Shown piece after piece: positions 16,367 through 25,613 of a stretch of 64,000 bases of DNA. Source of the DNA: an uncultured Myxococcales bacterium (GTDB taxonomy: Bacteria > Myxococcota_A > Polyangia > Polyangiales > Polyangiaceae). A model generated the notes under the pieces. It saw only the letters and a program-made list of their open reading frames with translations, was not told the origin of the DNA and searched no databases. The first letter of the stretch is position 1, and each line of letters begins with the position of its first letter. Position numbers and translations under genes: made by a program. The stretch covers positions 1 to 64,000 of the forward strand of contig CALMUT010000322.1 in assembly GCA_937872925.1 (NCBI GenBank), given 5' to 3'.

Positions 16367-16922
16367 CTCGGAACGCTCGCGGTAGGCAGTGCAGTGAGCT
16401 CTCGCTGGCGCACGGGTCATTGGGATCGAACTCAGGTTCGGTAGGCGCTTCAGGCTTTGCGGGGGCTTCGGGAGTGCAGGCACCACCTGGCTCTGGCGGA
16501 AGTGGCCCCGCCTCGGCGCCGAAAATCGCCTCGGCAACCAGGTAGCCCGCCCCGGCGACCATCGCTCCACCGGCGACGGCTGCGCAGCTGGCCGGGTGAC
16601 TCGCGCACAGCACCGCGACCTTGTACGCCGGCTCCGCGGGTCCCAGAAACTTGGGAAGGAACGCCTTCGCAGCATCGCGAGCGAGCCCTGCCTGGGCGAC
16701 GGGCGTGGGCGGCGCCTTTTTGGGTTCGGGCATGCTTTTGGCACGCGCGAAGCGTGCCGCGCTGCTCGGCGTCTTGAGTGCAGTCAACGAGTGGGTGCCC
16801 AAGGCCGCGTCGTGCCTCGGCGGTGACGTGGCGACAGACGCCTTCTTTTCGGGCGGGTGGTCGTCCAAGTGGCTCTGGTTGTCGTAGGCAGACGTGAAGT
16901 GTCGCTCGACTGGGTTCGTCAT
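16350..16922 (-). CDS. hypothetical protein with one central membrane-like segment
   Basis: A 190-aa protein. The ATG at 16922 has a GGAG site about 9 bases upstream, which favours it over a longer frame. The first 90 residues are hydrophilic and Ala/Pro/Lys-rich. Residues about 101-135 form a Gly/Ala-rich hydrophobic segment containing two Cys. The last 50 residues are Pro/Glu-rich, with Cys pairs near the end. No known domain is recognised. It overlaps the next membrane-protein gene by 17 bases. The 235 bases upstream (16923-17157) show no gene or clear signal. Confidence 0.6.
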   Translation of the reverse strand: MTNPVERHFTSAYDNQSHLDDHPPEKKASVATSPPRHDAALGTHSLTALKTPSSAARFARAKSMPEPKKAPPTPVAQAGLARDAAKAFLPKFLGPAEPAYKVAVLCASHPASCAAVAGGAMVAGAGYLVAEAIFGAEAGPLPPEPGGACTPEAPAKPEAPTEPEFDPNDPCASESSLHCLPRAFRDGVNN

Positions 16923-17157
16923 GGGTCTCCATCGACGGCAGCGATGACGGGTTGCGAAAAATGTGGTGCACCGCTGCCGCGCCCGGTTGCGCAGAGCAAC
17001 CCGGTCGCACAAGCGCCGGTGCGCCGGCGCGGACTCATTGATCCCTCTGCGCAAAGAGCGGCTGGATTGTTGTAAAGCACGCCGCCTGTGGCGCATTGAA
17101 TCCACCCAGCCCGGACCGTCGCCGTAGCCCGTCACGGGCATTGAGTGCTTCGCCCTC

Positions 17158-17913
17158 TCAGCGATCCGTGCGCACGCAGCCGCCGTCCAGGAGCGTGCCG
17201 CCGGCTTCGCGGCTACAGGCCCAGGGATCCGGGAAGCAGCGCTTCGTTTTCGGGGAGCAATATGCCGCTCCGCCATGCCGGCGACATGGCGTGCTGTTTC
17301 TCGAGATGCTGGCCTTTCCTGCCGCGCACGCGGCCGCGGAGCGGTAGCAGGCGGTGCCGTGATCGGGACCGTGCACCCAGCCCAAGCAGTGCCAGCGATT
17401 CGGCAAGACGATCACGCGATCTTCCCGCAGCGCGCAGCCGGCGTCGGGACAATAGAAACGGATCGTGACGTGCAAGTCTGCGCCGCGACGCAGCTCCTTC
17501 TCACGGGACCATTGCAGCGTGCCGCCGCCGTCTAATGGAAAGCCGCTCTCGAAGGTGTCCGACCCCAGCGGCTTGCATTCGGGGGGCAGCAATCCCGCGT
17601 CCGAAGCCGTCTTCACGAACTGGCCCGTGTGTGCGCCGGCAGCCAGCCAGCCGAGCTTTTCCATGGCCGTACTCCAACAGCGCATGGCAAGCGTCGGGGA
17701 AAACGAGCGCGGCGGACTCTCGGCAGGCTCCGGGCTCGCGGCTGGTACGGACTCCACGGGCTCGACGGGCGCGCGCTCTCGCGGCGTGGCATCTGGAGGC
17801 GGCGCCGCGACCGATGTTGCAGTGCGCGCGGCGACGGGTTGCGGCGACGGCGTCGCGCAACTGGCGCAAACGAGTGCAGCGCAGACGCGGGCCCGAAACA
17901 TGTTGCCGAGCAT
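17158..17913 (-). CDS. Cys-rich putative lipoprotein, unknown function
   Basis: A 251-aa exported protein; start chosen at the ATG at 17913, though one at 17901 is also possible. The hydrophobic start ends in CASCATPSP, consistent with a lipoprotein or secreted protein. A Pro/Ala/Val linker runs to about residue 65. The rest has around a dozen cysteines, including FYCPDAGC, CYRSAAACAAG and C-terminal CFPDPWACS, so it is probably disulfide-rich in the periplasm or outside. Divergent from the FG-GAP lipoprotein gene. No family recognised. Confidence 0.7.
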   Translation of the reverse strand: MLGNMFRARVCAALVCASCATPSPQPVAARTATSVAAPPPDATPRERAPVEPVESVPAASPEPAESPPRSFSPTLAMRCWSTAMEKLGWLAAGAHTGQFVKTASDAGLLPPECKPLGSDTFESGFPLDGGGTLQWSREKELRRGADLHVTIRFYCPDAGCALREDRVIVLPNRWHCLGWVHGPDHGTACYRSAAACAAGKASISRNSTPCRRHGGAAYCSPKTKRCFPDPWACSREAGGTLLDGGCVRTDR

Positions 17914-18034
17914 ACCCGGTTTCTTGAGGCTCCGGCGCGCCCCGCGCCAACCCGGCGGCGTGTCTTCGGGAGTACAGGCGCGGGCCAGCGTGCCCGCATG
18001 AATGCGCAGCGGCGCGCGCACAACACACCGGGCG

Positions 18035-19723
18035 ATGGAACAGAGCGGCATCTTCTTGGCCACCTTGCTTTGCGTGCCGCTGGCCGCCTGCGCTGCCACG
18101 GATCGCGGCGCGTCAGGCGGTGGAGGCACCGGCGCGTTCGCGTGGAGCGGGGGCAATGGGGGCAATGGCGCGGCGATCTCCGTCGGCGGCAGCGGCGGCG
18201 GTGGGGGCTCTGCGCCTTCCTGCAAGGTTGCCGAGGCGACGGGGGACGCCGTCCCCGAATGTACCCAGAAGAGCCCTCCGGATTCCTTCAATCCCGTGGT
18301 GCAGTGGACGTGGACGGCCCCCGACCCGGAACCCGGCGAGTATCGCGCCATTGGCTCGACCATCACGCCCTTGGTGGGGAACTTCACCGACGACAACCAT
18401 GACGGCGCGATCGACTTGTGTGACACCCCCGACATCCTGGTGGTGGCGTTTCGCAGCTTGACGCTGGACCCCACGTCCGCGTGGTCCGCATCCGAGTCGA
18501 AGATGCATTTGCTTTCTGGAGATACTGGATTCGAAAAGCTGGTTTTCGAAGGACTAGTAGACGGCTGGACCACACCCGCCTTCGGAGACATTGACCAGGA
18601 CGGACTTCCAGAAGTCGTGACCAGCAGTCCTGACGGTCGCTTGGTGGCTTACGAAAACGATGGCAAGCTGAAGTGGACCGGGGCAGTCGCGGGGTACCGC
18701 GCCACGTTGAGCTCTGCGCACTGCTCGACGGTTTCGTTGTACGACTTGGACGGCGACGGCGGCGTGGAGATCCTGTTTGGGTTCGAAGTATTTGACGCCT
18801 CAGGGCAGTTGCTGTGGGGCGTGCCCGGAAACGCGGCGGAGTACAAGGACGGGTTCTGGTGCGTCACTCCGACGGCAGCCGACCTCGACGGCGACGGTAC
18901 GCTGGAGGTCTTGTTTGGTCATGAGGCCTATCGCGCCAACGGTCAGCCGTACTTCAAGGTGCCGGGGCACTCTCCTGGACACCCGCACGTGGGAAATTTC
19001 GACGGGGATCCGGAGCCCGAAATCCTGCTGACGACGAAGGATGGAATATCGCTCCTGGATCACAAGGGACAAGTGCTGTTCCAACACCAACGCCCAACCG
19101 GCGGCAAGCCGCAGCCCAATTGCTGGGGCAAGCCCGGCGTCATTCACGACTTCGACGGAGATGGCGTGAACGACATCGCGGCTGGGTCGTGCACCGACTT
19201 CACCGTGTACAACATCTTTCCCTCCGGAGCCGTGCCGAAGTGGACCCAAAAAATTGAGGACATGAGCGGGTTGGCCACCGCGACGGCCTTCGACTTTCTC
19301 GGCGATGGCGTTCCCGAAGCGCTCTACGCAGACGAGCACGAAGCCTACGCCTTTGACGGCCAGACCGGTGTTCTGTCCCTCAAGTCACCACGCAACTCTG
19401 GCACGCTGATCGAGTATCCGGTCGTTGCCGATGTTGACAACGACGGTTCAGCGGAGATCGTCGTGGTGTCGAACTACTTCGAGTTTCCGGGCAGTCCACC
19501 ACCGACCGTCGGACCCACGGTCACGGTACTGCGGGACGCCGACGACCGCTGGATCCCGGCACGACGCATATGGAACCAACACGCGTATCACGTGACCAAC
19601 GTGCGTGAAGACGGCACCATTCCTGCTGTGCCCAAGAAGAGCTGGCTTGGACTCAACACCTTTCGCGCCAACTCGCAGGTGGGCGCCGCTGGCATCTGCG
19701 ATCCGCCGGATCCTCCCAAGTGA
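18035..19723 (+). CDS. FG-GAP/VCBS-repeat surface lipoprotein
   Basis: A 562-aa lipoprotein with the good lipobox LAAC (residues about 16-19 from the ATG at 18035; an ATG at 18002 would add 11 residues). A Gly/Ser-rich linker (about 25-60) typical of myxobacterial lipoproteins follows. The body is a predicted beta-propeller with at least five calcium-type DxDxDG loops: DIDQDGLPE, DLDGDGGVE, DLDGDGTLE, DFDGDGVND and DVDNDGSAE. Such propellers bind ligands or mediate adhesion; the target is unknown. The C-terminus contains RRIWNQHAYH, a block often seen in this lipoprotein type. Confidence 0.87.
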   Translation: MEQSGIFLATLLCVPLAACAATDRGASGGGGTGAFAWSGGNGGNGAAISVGGSGGGGGSAPSCKVAEATGDAVPECTQKSPPDSFNPVVQWTWTAPDPEPGEYRAIGSTITPLVGNFTDDNHDGAIDLCDTPDILVVAFRSLTLDPTSAWSASESKMHLLSGDTGFEKLVFEGLVDGWTTPAFGDIDQDGLPEVVTSSPDGRLVAYENDGKLKWTGAVAGYRATLSSAHCSTVSLYDLDGDGGVEILFGFEVFDASGQLLWGVPGNAAEYKDGFWCVTPTAADLDGDGTLEVLFGHEAYRANGQPYFKVPGHSPGHPHVGNFDGDPEPEILLTTKDGISLLDHKGQVLFQHQRPTGGKPQPNCWGKPGVIHDFDGDGVNDIAAGSCTDFTVYNIFPSGAVPKWTQKIEDMSGLATATAFDFLGDGVPEALYADEHEAYAFDGQTGVLSLKSPRNSGTLIEYPVVADVDNDGSAEIVVVSNYFEFPGSPPPTVGPTVTVLRDADDRWIPARRIWNQHAYHVTNVREDGTIPAVPKKSWLGLNTFRANSQVGAAGICDPPDPPK

Positions 19724-19873
19724 CGTGCGGCGTCGTTCCCTGCAGCGTCGCGATCGGCTGCGGAGCAGGGCGGTTGGCGCCAGTTAGGGCCCGCGCCCCG
19801 CATGGGTCAAAACGGCAATCGATCAAATCCTTTGCTACGCTCGCACGTCTGGCTGTCTCAGCGGAGAACCAAG

Positions 19874-20944
19874 ATGCGGCACGGAGAAAAACTAGGGATC
19901 GCGCTGGTATTGGTGGCGGGCTGCGCGCGGACGCAGGCGCGGCCGCCGGCTACGGGCGCACAGGGCGGGGCACCGCCGGTCTCGACGGCCGGCGAGACGC
20001 TGACGCCGGAGACGGAAGTGGTGCAGGTCGCTGCGCCGGATTCGGAGTTCGAAGCGCTCTTGTCGGAGCATGCCGTCGGGGCAGATCACGTGCCGAGGGT
20101 GCTGTACACCTGGACAAATCGAACGCAGACGCGCGCCATCGAAGCGGATAAGCGCTTCATCACCAAGACTGCGCGGGATGACGGTCGCAGAGCGCTGTTT
20201 GAACAAGTGCTCGACGCCCGCACCAAGGACCCCGTTGCGCAACTACTAAAACGACGGGAGCTTTCAGCGCGTCGTTTCACCTGGCCCCATGCCTTCGGCA
20301 CGATCTTGGGTCTTGGGGACGAGCGCTACGGAGACCGTCTGATGCGCGTGCGGCTCAAGCCTGACTCGATCATTGGGTACATGCCCCAGGAAGCGGGAGC
20401 CGAGTGGGTATTCCGGGACATGCAAGGCAACGAGCGAGAGACCGCTACTGTGTTGCGACACCCCGAGCGCCTGGCGGCGGTCATGCATTTATGGCCAGGG
20501 CATGCTCGCAACCAACAGGGTACCCACGAGCCCTTCCGGGAGTTCGTGCTGGTCAACGAATCACAGGTGGAGAAACTTGAAATGGGCACGCCCGAGGTCG
20601 CTGAAGAGATCGCGCGCATGGCGAAGTTTGCAGGGGCCCTGCGTCGGGCGGTGAAAAACGGGCTGCTGGATGGGCCTGTGAGCACCGATCTGGTGGAACT
20701 CTGGACGTCTCGTTCGAGCGGGGACGAGTCGATGCGGGACCGCTACTTCCGAGGGTTGGCGTTCGGCAGCAGTGGGTACCGGCCCAGCACGGAGCTCGTG
20801 GACTTGTTGGATCGCGCGATTCGGGAGTTGCCTAAGCAGGAGAAGTTCGAGCTTGTGCCGCGAGTCAAGTTTGCGGAGCAAGTGCCGGAGCCGCCGCCCC
20901 CGCGTAAGACCGTGCCCCGCAAGTGCTGGGGCACGTTCTGCTGA
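19874..20944 (+). CDS. putative lipoprotein, unknown function
   Basis: A 356-aa protein. The ATG at 19874 has a GGAG site upstream and gives a classic lipoprotein signal ending LVLVAGC. A short Thr/Ala/Pro linker is followed by an alpha/beta-looking, charged domain with few cysteines and no motif I recognise. The C-terminus is Pro-rich, then Lys/Arg with one Cys near the end. Its stop codon shares a base with the start of the HIT gene (TGATG), indicating translational coupling. Confidence 0.75.
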   Translation: MRHGEKLGIALVLVAGCARTQARPPATGAQGGAPPVSTAGETLTPETEVVQVAAPDSEFEALLSEHAVGADHVPRVLYTWTNRTQTRAIEADKRFITKTARDDGRRALFEQVLDARTKDPVAQLLKRRELSARRFTWPHAFGTILGLGDERYGDRLMRVRLKPDSIIGYMPQEAGAEWVFRDMQGNERETATVLRHPERLAAVMHLWPGHARNQQGTHEPFREFVLVNESQVEKLEMGTPEVAEEIARMAKFAGALRRAVKNGLLDGPVSTDLVELWTSRSSGDESMRDRYFRGLAFGSSGYRPSTELVDLLDRAIRELPKQEKFELVPRVKFAEQVPEPPPPRKTVPRKCWGTFC

Positions 20945-21450
20945 TGCCCCGCAAGGTCGACAAGGCGGAGGCGCTGGCGCGTCTCGAAGCCGAGCGGGCC
21001 TCGTCCGCTGAGCCCTGTCTGATGTGCGCGGTGCGTTCGGGGCAGATTGCGGCGGGGCCAGAGCTATTCTGTCAGGGCGGCGCCCGCGCGTTCTTGACGC
21101 GCTACCCGATCCGCTGGGGACACGTGCTGGTGGTGCCGGACGTGCATGTGGAGCGCTTTTGCGATCTTTCCACCGCGCTTTGGAGCCAGTGCAACACGCT
21201 TGCGCTGCGTGCGGCGCGCGTGTTGGAACGCAGCTTTGAACCGGCGCGTGTCTACGTTGCATCGTTGGGAGCGGCGGAGCCGCTGCTGCCGACGTGTCCA
21301 CATTTGCATCTGCATGTCGTGCCCGTCGCGCACAGCAGCGAACGGCCGAGTCAGGTGTTGACCTGGGAGAACGGCGTGTTTGAGGCGTCCAACGCCGAGT
21401 GGAACGCGTTGCAGGCGCTGCTGCTCCGCGCAGACGATGGCGCCACCTAG
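20944..21450 (+). CDS. HIT-family nucleotide-binding protein
   Basis: A 168-aa cytoplasmic HIT (histidine triad) protein. The triad is in HLHLHVVPV (about 121-129), and the N-terminal CLMC pair may bind zinc as in many HIT hydrolases. GHVLVVPDVHVERF matches the substrate-loop region of the fold. Members hydrolyse or transfer nucleotides such as adenylated or dinucleoside substrates; the specific substrate is unknown. The start is coupled to the preceding lipoprotein by TGATG. The 220 bases after it (21451-21670) hold no gene I can support. Confidence 0.88.
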   Translation: MPRKVDKAEALARLEAERASSAEPCLMCAVRSGQIAAGPELFCQGGARAFLTRYPIRWGHVLVVPDVHVERFCDLSTALWSQCNTLALRAARVLERSFEPARVYVASLGAAEPLLPTCPHLHLHVVPVAHSSERPSQVLTWENGVFEASNAEWNALQALLLRADDGAT

Positions 21451-21670
21451 CGGATGAGTGCAGCTGGGAGCGATTAGTGCGCCAGCGCGAGCAGGGCCTC
21501 GACCCAAACCACACCAACGCGCCGAGCCTGACAGATTGTCACCGCGACTGGGTTGGCCGGCTCCGCTGCGCCAGCTTGTCAAAACTGAAGGCTGGTTTCT
21601 AGCCGGAAACGGCCGGATCCGCGCGAGACGCGGGCTGGCACGAAACACGCACCTTGAAGTCGGCGCGTCC

Positions 21671-22690
21671 ATGGATCTCGATCGCTTCGGTCGGAGGCTT
21701 GCGCTGGTGTTGCTGCCAGTCGTGGGCATCGTCGTGTACTTCGCGCCGCGACCGGAACCCGTTCAGACCGAAGCCGCCCTTGGCGCATTGCCCGATCCGG
21801 CGGGGATTGGGATCCCGCCCAGCGAAGCGTCTCCTCTCGGCAAAGCGTTGAACGAGCGTGGCGAGGCGGCGTTGGCACCAAGTGGCACGCTACCGGTGGC
21901 ACCTGCACCTCCGCCCCCGCGCGAGCACGGAGTGAATGCGCCGCCCAAGTCGACGCAAGCTGCGCGGGATCTGCCTTTGGCACAAGCCGAAGACGCGCCG
22001 CATCCAAGTGGGCCCCGGGTGCGCAAACCGACCGTCGCGCTCGGTCCCTGTGGGGGCGTGACCGTGCGGGGCATCACGGACAGCCCGGATCCGGATTGGG
22101 CGTTTGCGATGCTGGCGCCGATGCCGACGGATCGAGCCAAGATCAGCAGAGCGGGTGACCCGATTGGCTCCTATCGCGTGCAAAGCATCGAGTGGGATCG
22201 CGTGTGGCTGATGGGGCCCGGTGGTCGCTGCGCCGTGCGTCTTGCTGAGGGTGTGCGTGAAGCGGCAGAGAGCGTGGGTGAAACGCCGCTGGTGATCGAC
22301 CCCGGGCTGAAGGCCAGGACGGAGCCCTGGCGTCTGAGTCGTGAGATTTCGAACTCGATCGAAGTGGTTGGAGCAACGGTGCGGGTGGACGCCGGTGTGG
22401 TCGATGCTCTCTTCGACCGCGGCGCGCAATGGATCTCCGGAGTGAAAGTGGTTCCTAAGCGCGAAGCAGAGCGGGCCGTTGGCGTGGTTTTCGACGGTGT
22501 GCAGGAGGGCTCGTTGCTGCACCATGTGGGGATCCGTTCTGGCGACTTGCTGCGCACCTTGGACAGCACGCCTGCGGAGAGCTTGGCGCGCATCGGCGAG
22601 GCGCTGCTCGCAGCCCGCAAGGAGAAGCGCGTGCTGCTCGAGTTAGAACGGGACGGCGAGCGTCTGCAGATCCTGGTGCAGATGGTCTAA
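21671..22690 (+). CDS. GspC-like type II secretion component (orphan)
   Basis: A 339-aa inner-membrane protein with GspC architecture: a short cytoplasmic start, one membrane helix (about 11-24), a Pro/Ala linker, and a homology region at about 120-190 (GVTVRGITDSPDPDWAFAML, GSYRVQSIEWDRVWLMG). A C-terminal PDZ-like domain follows (VVFDGVQEGSLLHHVGIRSGD). In type II secretion GspC links the inner-membrane platform to the secretin GspD. No other gsp gene is in the window, so it is either an orphan partner or a relative with another envelope role. The upstream in-frame extension lacks a ribosome site. Confidence 0.75.
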   Translation: MDLDRFGRRLALVLLPVVGIVVYFAPRPEPVQTEAALGALPDPAGIGIPPSEASPLGKALNERGEAALAPSGTLPVAPAPPPPREHGVNAPPKSTQAARDLPLAQAEDAPHPSGPRVRKPTVALGPCGGVTVRGITDSPDPDWAFAMLAPMPTDRAKISRAGDPIGSYRVQSIEWDRVWLMGPGGRCAVRLAEGVREAAESVGETPLVIDPGLKARTEPWRLSREISNSIEVVGATVRVDAGVVDALFDRGAQWISGVKVVPKREAERAVGVVFDGVQEGSLLHHVGIRSGDLLRTLDSTPAESLARIGEALLAARKEKRVLLELERDGERLQILVQMV

Positions 22691-22702
22691 GCCGAACGCG
22701 GC

Positions 22703-23821
22703 TCAGAACAAGTCGGTCGGGATCGGAAAGCCGAAGGCTTCGAGCTCGTCGACCTCGGCTTGGCTCAGGCTGATGGCCTCGAAGTTACCCTTGGTCGGGT
22801 CTTCACCGAAGCCGTTGATCTTCACCTTGTCGACGCTGATGCTGCCCTTGGCCTGCCAGCGCCCGGGAATGGTCGGGTGTTTCACGAACGAGCCGGAGAA
22901 CTTCGAGTTTTCTCCCTGCACCCGGATGGCACCGGAACCGATCGTCACGTCGATCAAGAACGGAGCCGTCCCGAGACCGATGCTGCCGTCGGCTTCGTCC
23001 CTCACGAAGCCATCTGCAGTGAAGACATAGCCGTCCGGAGGATCGGGCTCCGGCAGGAAGTCCACGAATTCTTCGATGGCCACCTGCTTTTCGCTTGGCT
23101 TCACGCAGCGCGCATTGGGCACGAGAGCGCAAATCGGCGTGTCGCCGTCGCAGGAGGGGCAACCGGGGCGCGTGTTGAGCACTGACAGCCGATTGCCGTT
23201 GGTGAACTTCGAGCGCCAGGCGCCCGTCACGGGGTCGACTTCCATGTAGGCGTAGGTCTGGATTTGCGTGGACAAGAAGTCCACGTTCAAAAGCCAGTAG
23301 AAGTACCCGGACGGGAGCGAGTTCGGGCCGCCGCCCGGCAGCACGAAAGTAAACGGCAGACGATCCCGTGGCACTGTCGCGTGGCCGTCCAGGTCTTCGA
23401 GGCCGGGTTCGACGAGCACCAAGTACGGTAGCGAAGAGCCGAAGGCTTTGTCCGGCGTCACCGTGATACGGCGGCCCTGGATCTCGACCTTGGCACCGAA
23501 GGTGGCTTCTTCGTCGTCCTCCCGGGCGCCGTCGTACGCCGCGATGGTCCGCTCGCGAAACTGCTCCAGATCCGGTGGCTTCGTCTCGTCCAAGAGGCTC
23601 TTCTCGCCGTCGAGGATGGCGGGCACGATCTTGAGCCGCAGCGTCGAACGCACGAAGGCTTCGGACACCTCAAGCACGAGCGGGTCTGCCGGAGCGGTGC
23701 TCATGATGCCGTTGTCCGAGCCAATGATCTTGACGTCGGGCGGGGGGTCGAAGGTCTCGCAGCCGAACGTGGGCGCTACGAACGCTGTCAGCCAGAACAG
23801 GACTTTGAGGGGGCGTTGCAT
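22703..23821 (-). CDS. putative lipoprotein paired with an outer-membrane barrel
   Basis: A 372-aa protein with signal ending APTFGC. The first half reads as Ig-like or beta-sandwich (VRSTLRLKIVP, ITVTPDKAFGSSLPYLVLVEPG). A central loop has four Cys (RPGCPSCDGDTPIC and one more). The C-terminal half is beta-rich with Gly/Asn. Start is an ATG two bases beyond the stop of the barrel gene, so the two are co-transcribed and probably act together at the outer membrane. No family is assigned. Confidence 0.75.
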   Translation of the reverse strand: MQRPLKVLFWLTAFVAPTFGCETFDPPPDVKIIGSDNGIMSTAPADPLVLEVSEAFVRSTLRLKIVPAILDGEKSLLDETKPPDLEQFRERTIAAYDGAREDDEEATFGAKVEIQGRRITVTPDKAFGSSLPYLVLVEPGLEDLDGHATVPRDRLPFTFVLPGGGPNSLPSGYFYWLLNVDFLSTQIQTYAYMEVDPVTGAWRSKFTNGNRLSVLNTRPGCPSCDGDTPICALVPNARCVKPSEKQVAIEEFVDFLPEPDPPDGYVFTADGFVRDEADGSIGLGTAPFLIDVTIGSGAIRVQGENSKFSGSFVKHPTIPGRWQAKGSISVDKVKINGFGEDPTKGNFEAISLSQAEVDELEAFGFPIPTDLF

Positions 23822-23823
23822 GG

Positions 23824-25461
23824 CTAAAACACGAAGGTCGTGCGGCCCTGAATGAGGACGCTGCGGGCTGCCTGTTGGTTCTCGTCCTCCAGGGCGTCTC
23901 CAGGAAAGAGTATCGCACCTTCCAGATCGAACAAGAAGTGGTCCATGAACTTCCACTGAACGCGGCCGTCGAGCTCCACGCCGTAGAAATCCCCGGGCCT
24001 GCCGCCGTGGAAGTTCACGAGGTCGTCCTCGATTTCTCGGCCGTCTCTGCGTTTGAGCGACTCGATGGGATCCACCAAGCTCGAGGGCGCCCACGCTGCC
24101 AGCACACCGCCTCGCAGCAACAGGTTGTCGATGGGGCGCAGATCGAACTGCGGGAATAGCGCGAGCGCGCTGGTAAAGGAACCTTCACTGTCGACCCGTT
24201 CCGAAGGGAAGGTCTTGGCCCCCACCCGCCGCAACAGCTCCACTCCCGATGCGCTGCTGCGTGCGGACTCGAAATGGAGCACCCGCTCGAACATCAACAG
24301 CCCCACGTTGGCGTCCTCGGCGAAGTACAACTGCGTGAGCGGCGTGCCCGGGTTGGGATCGCGATCTCCTGATGCGTAGTCGAACTCGAGATAGGCGGTC
24401 CACGCCGGCTCGTCCCAGCGGGCCACCGCACGCGCGCCCCATTGGTTCACACGCTGACGCACGATCGGGTCGTTGTTGATCAAGCTCAGCGCGTCGCTGA
24501 CCTCCAGCGTGCGGCCTTGAATGGTCACGCCCTCAGCTCCGAAACTGAATTTGTCCACTTTGGTCAGAACGCGCAGCTGCGCGATGCTGATGTTGGTGTC
24601 AAAATTCGATTCCCAGCGGTGCGCCGTGACCCCCTGCACCACCATATTCGTGCGACGCCCCGGGTTGGGCGCCATATACTTGATGACGCCTCCAGCGCTT
24701 TGCAGGTCGTCGCCAAACAAGCGGATCTGCTCGGAGGAAACCCGGTCGTAGAACACCGCGACCAACAGGCCACGATCCCGCGAACGGTCGCGTTCCGCTT
24801 CGGGTTTCAGCCCTTCGAGAGGCTTGGTCGCAAACAGGATGCGATCCACGCTGTCCCCGGCGTTTGCGTAGCCGAAGCGGTTACCCCGCCCGTCACCGTC
24901 CGATACGAGCACGCCCGTGCCCTCCACCGCGGGCTGCCGACCGATGCGAACGACGCCGATGCCCGTGGCAACTTCCCCATACAAACGTCGCAGCTTGAAG
25001 GGTTCGCTGGGCAGCAGCACGTAGCCGTAGCTGTCTGGGTCGAGTTCGTCGCCGCCGACGTACCCCACCCCCACCTTGGCGTTGTTCGGATTGGTGGCGG
25101 CCGCGCGCGTACCACTATTCGGGCTCGGCGACGCTCCGAACGTGCCGTTGTCGCCCCAGAGCGTGCCGTCGAGGGCGTCGGCGCTCATCACGAGCTTGAC
25201 CTTTTCCTCGTAGTCCAAAGTCATGTCGAGGCGCAGCCGGTGCTCGACCCAACTGGCGCGGCGATGCTTCACTCCGCTCAGGTCAACTGGGTTCACATAC
25301 AGCCAATTGGCTCGGTACTCCGCGCCGGCGGTGACGCCAGTTTCTCCGAACTCGTGGCGGGGGGGGGGGCCCAGACCGCCGGCGGCCGGCCAAAGCTCCG
25401 CGGTCGCCAAAACGGGGGTGGGAAAAATGAGTACGCAGGCAACCGCCAATAGCCTCCTCAT
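23824..25461 (-). CDS. predicted outer-membrane beta-barrel protein with a poly-C tract
   Basis: A 545-aa protein. The signal peptide ends near PVLATA. The rest has the alternating aromatic/polar pattern, Arg/Asp/Gly turns and terminal Phe (GRTTFVF) expected of a BAM-inserted barrel, possibly porin- or export-channel-like. Codons 31-35 (Gly, three Pro, Arg) are encoded by an 11-base run of C on the coding strand, just after the signal peptide. Slippage there would switch the gene out of frame. It is followed immediately by the lipoprotein gene. Function unknown. Confidence 0.8.
   Translation of the reverse strand: MRRLLAVACVLIFPTPVLATAELWPAAGGLGPPPRHEFGETGVTAGAEYRANWLYVNPVDLSGVKHRRASWVEHRLRLDMTLDYEEKVKLVMSADALDGTLWGDNGTFGASPSPNSGTRAAATNPNNAKVGVGYVGGDELDPDSYGYVLLPSEPFKLRRLYGEVATGIGVVRIGRQPAVEGTGVLVSDGDGRGNRFGYANAGDSVDRILFATKPLEGLKPEAERDRSRDRGLLVAVFYDRVSSEQIRLFGDDLQSAGGVIKYMAPNPGRRTNMVVQGVTAHRWESNFDTNISIAQLRVLTKVDKFSFGAEGVTIQGRTLEVSDALSLINNDPIVRQRVNQWGARAVARWDEPAWTAYLEFDYASGDRDPNPGTPLTQLYFAEDANVGLLMFERVLHFESARSSASGVELLRRVGAKTFPSERVDSEGSFTSALALFPQFDLRPIDNLLLRGGVLAAWAPSSLVDPIESLKRRDGREIEDDLVNFHGGRPGDFYGVELDGRVQWKFMDHFLFDLEGAILFPGDALEDENQQAARSVLIQGRTTFVF
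25359..25369. repeat. 11-base homopolymeric G tract (poly-C in the coding sense of the barrel gene)
   Basis: Eleven consecutive G on the plus strand lie inside the N-terminal coding part of the outer-membrane barrel gene, spanning its codons 31-35. Mononucleotide runs of this length directly after a signal peptide are the classic layout of phase-variable surface genes. It could also be a base-calling or assembly length error. Confidence 0.85.
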
Positions 25462-25613
25462 CGTGCCGCCACGTTACCGGAGGTCGCGAGCCAGACAAAG
25501 CGCGAAACAAGCGCTTTGCGGGATGCTGAGTTGTCAAGCCGTGGCATTCTGAGTTCGACCAAACCCAGGCTATGCTCCGCTGACCCCCTCGGGCTAACCT
25601 ACGCCCGAAAGTC

